From NCBI GenBank assembly GCA_031267435.1, contig JAIRZB010000043.1, positions 1-25,904 of the forward strand: a stretch of 25,904 nucleotides of DNA. Direction: 5' to 3'. The position numbers were made by a program, and so were the translations under genes. This DNA comes from Puniceicoccales bacterium. Lineage in GTDB: Bacteria; Verrucomicrobiota; Verrucomicrobiia; Opitutales; LL51. The first letter of the stretch is position 1. Each line of letters begins with the position of its first letter. This document shows positions 25,545-25,904 of the stretch, piece after piece. The notes beneath the pieces were generated by a model. It was given only the letters and a program-made list of their open reading frames with translations, ran no database searches and was not told the DNA's origin.

Positions 25545-25904
25545 ATGGATAAATCTTTTTTAAAATATTTGTTAGGGGGAGGGCTTATTTTCGGTGGTGA
25601 AACATTTGCAACGCTAATGGATTCAGATCCCAGGGAAAATCTAGTAACCATGCTTAGCCAGCAAAGTCTCCCCATGTTATTACTTTTCCAAAGAATAGTA
25701 GATTGTTTGGGTTCTCTTCCCGGTACAGATGAAGTAAAAGAATCGGCTATGGGCCGATTTCTAGAAACAGATTTAGAAACAAACAGGGAGAGACTGAAAA
25801 GTATGGTAGCAGAAGAAGAAAAAATGGTAGCAAAAGAAAAAAGAATACAAGCTTTAAAAGCACAATTTGAAAAGGAATTTGAAGAAAAAGATGAAGAAAT
25901 TAGG
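25545..25904 (+). CDS. partial gene for a coiled-coil protein, open at the window end
   Basis: The ATG at 25545 opens a frame of 120 codons that reaches the last base without a stop. The N-terminus (MDKSFLKYLLGGGLIFGGE) is hydrophobic with a positive start, like a signal peptide or membrane anchor, and a second hydrophobic stretch (LPMLLLFQRIVDCLG) follows. From about residue 70 it is highly charged, rich in E and K, with a coiled-coil character. No family is recognised. TTGACA lies 37 bases upstream (25508-25513), with only a poor -10 (TTATTA, 25533-25538). No good ribosome site is visible. Confidence 0.6.
   Translation, partial: MDKSFLKYLLGGGLIFGGETFATLMDSDPRENLVTMLSQQSLPMLLLFQRIVDCLGSLPGTDEVKESAMGRFLETDLETNRERLKSMVAEEEKMVAKEKRIQALKAQFEKEFEEKDEEIR

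Overview
The window looks like chromosomal DNA of an AT-leaning bacterium of the Verrucomicrobiota, most likely class Opitutae (perhaps Puniceicoccales). This placement is inference from four things: the fused SecDF, a roughly 395-residue protein of the PPi-dependent phosphofructokinase type, a GT5 glycogen synthase, and a large conserved protein that I associate with that class. Two or three genes encode proteins of the kind host-associated bacteria use as effectors: a eukaryotic-type protein kinase, an OTU-like cysteine protease with a signal peptide, and an open-ended coiled-coil protein at the right edge. That suggests a symbiotic or parasitic life, but no secretion system lies in the window.

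Layout. 36-1985: eukaryotic-like Ser/Thr kinase with a long coiled-coil insertion. 2171-4663: gyrB, whose last 13 codons and 3' flank are tandemly duplicated (4624-4930). 5047-5117: a strong terminator, then a promoter. 5150-6883: lactate permease. 7122-8324 (minus): TrmA/RlmD-type RNA uracil methyltransferase. 8587-8940 (minus): HIT protein. 9011-13413 (plus): SurA-like chaperone, lone OppB-type permease and fused SecDF, an envelope and export cluster. 13689-15407: recJ. 15536-16729: OTU-like protein with six 11-residue repeats. 17181-18467: a divergent regulatory cassette (XRE repressor, a perfect palindrome in the shared promoter region, two overlapping small genes). 18451-19161 (minus): RadC family. 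19542-20990: glgA. 21168-22874 (minus): conserved protein with a disordered basic N-terminus and possible metal-binding Cys/His clusters. 23126-24007: stand-alone 5'-3' exonuclease domain. 24120-25307: phosphofructokinase homologue lacking the catalytic residues. 25359-25448: tRNA-Ser(GGA). 25545-25904: partial gene running off the window.

How the genes fit together. Most are ordinary housekeeping: DNA topology and repair (gyrB, recJ, exonuclease, RadC), protein export (SecDF plus the SurA-like chaperone), carbon storage (glgA) and lactate uptake. The unusual content is the degenerate phosphofructokinase paralogue, the OTU-like and kinase proteins, the gyrB-tail duplication and the XRE/palindrome cassette. 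There is no CRISPR array, insertion sequence or rRNA. All calls come from reading motifs by eye; no similarity search was run.
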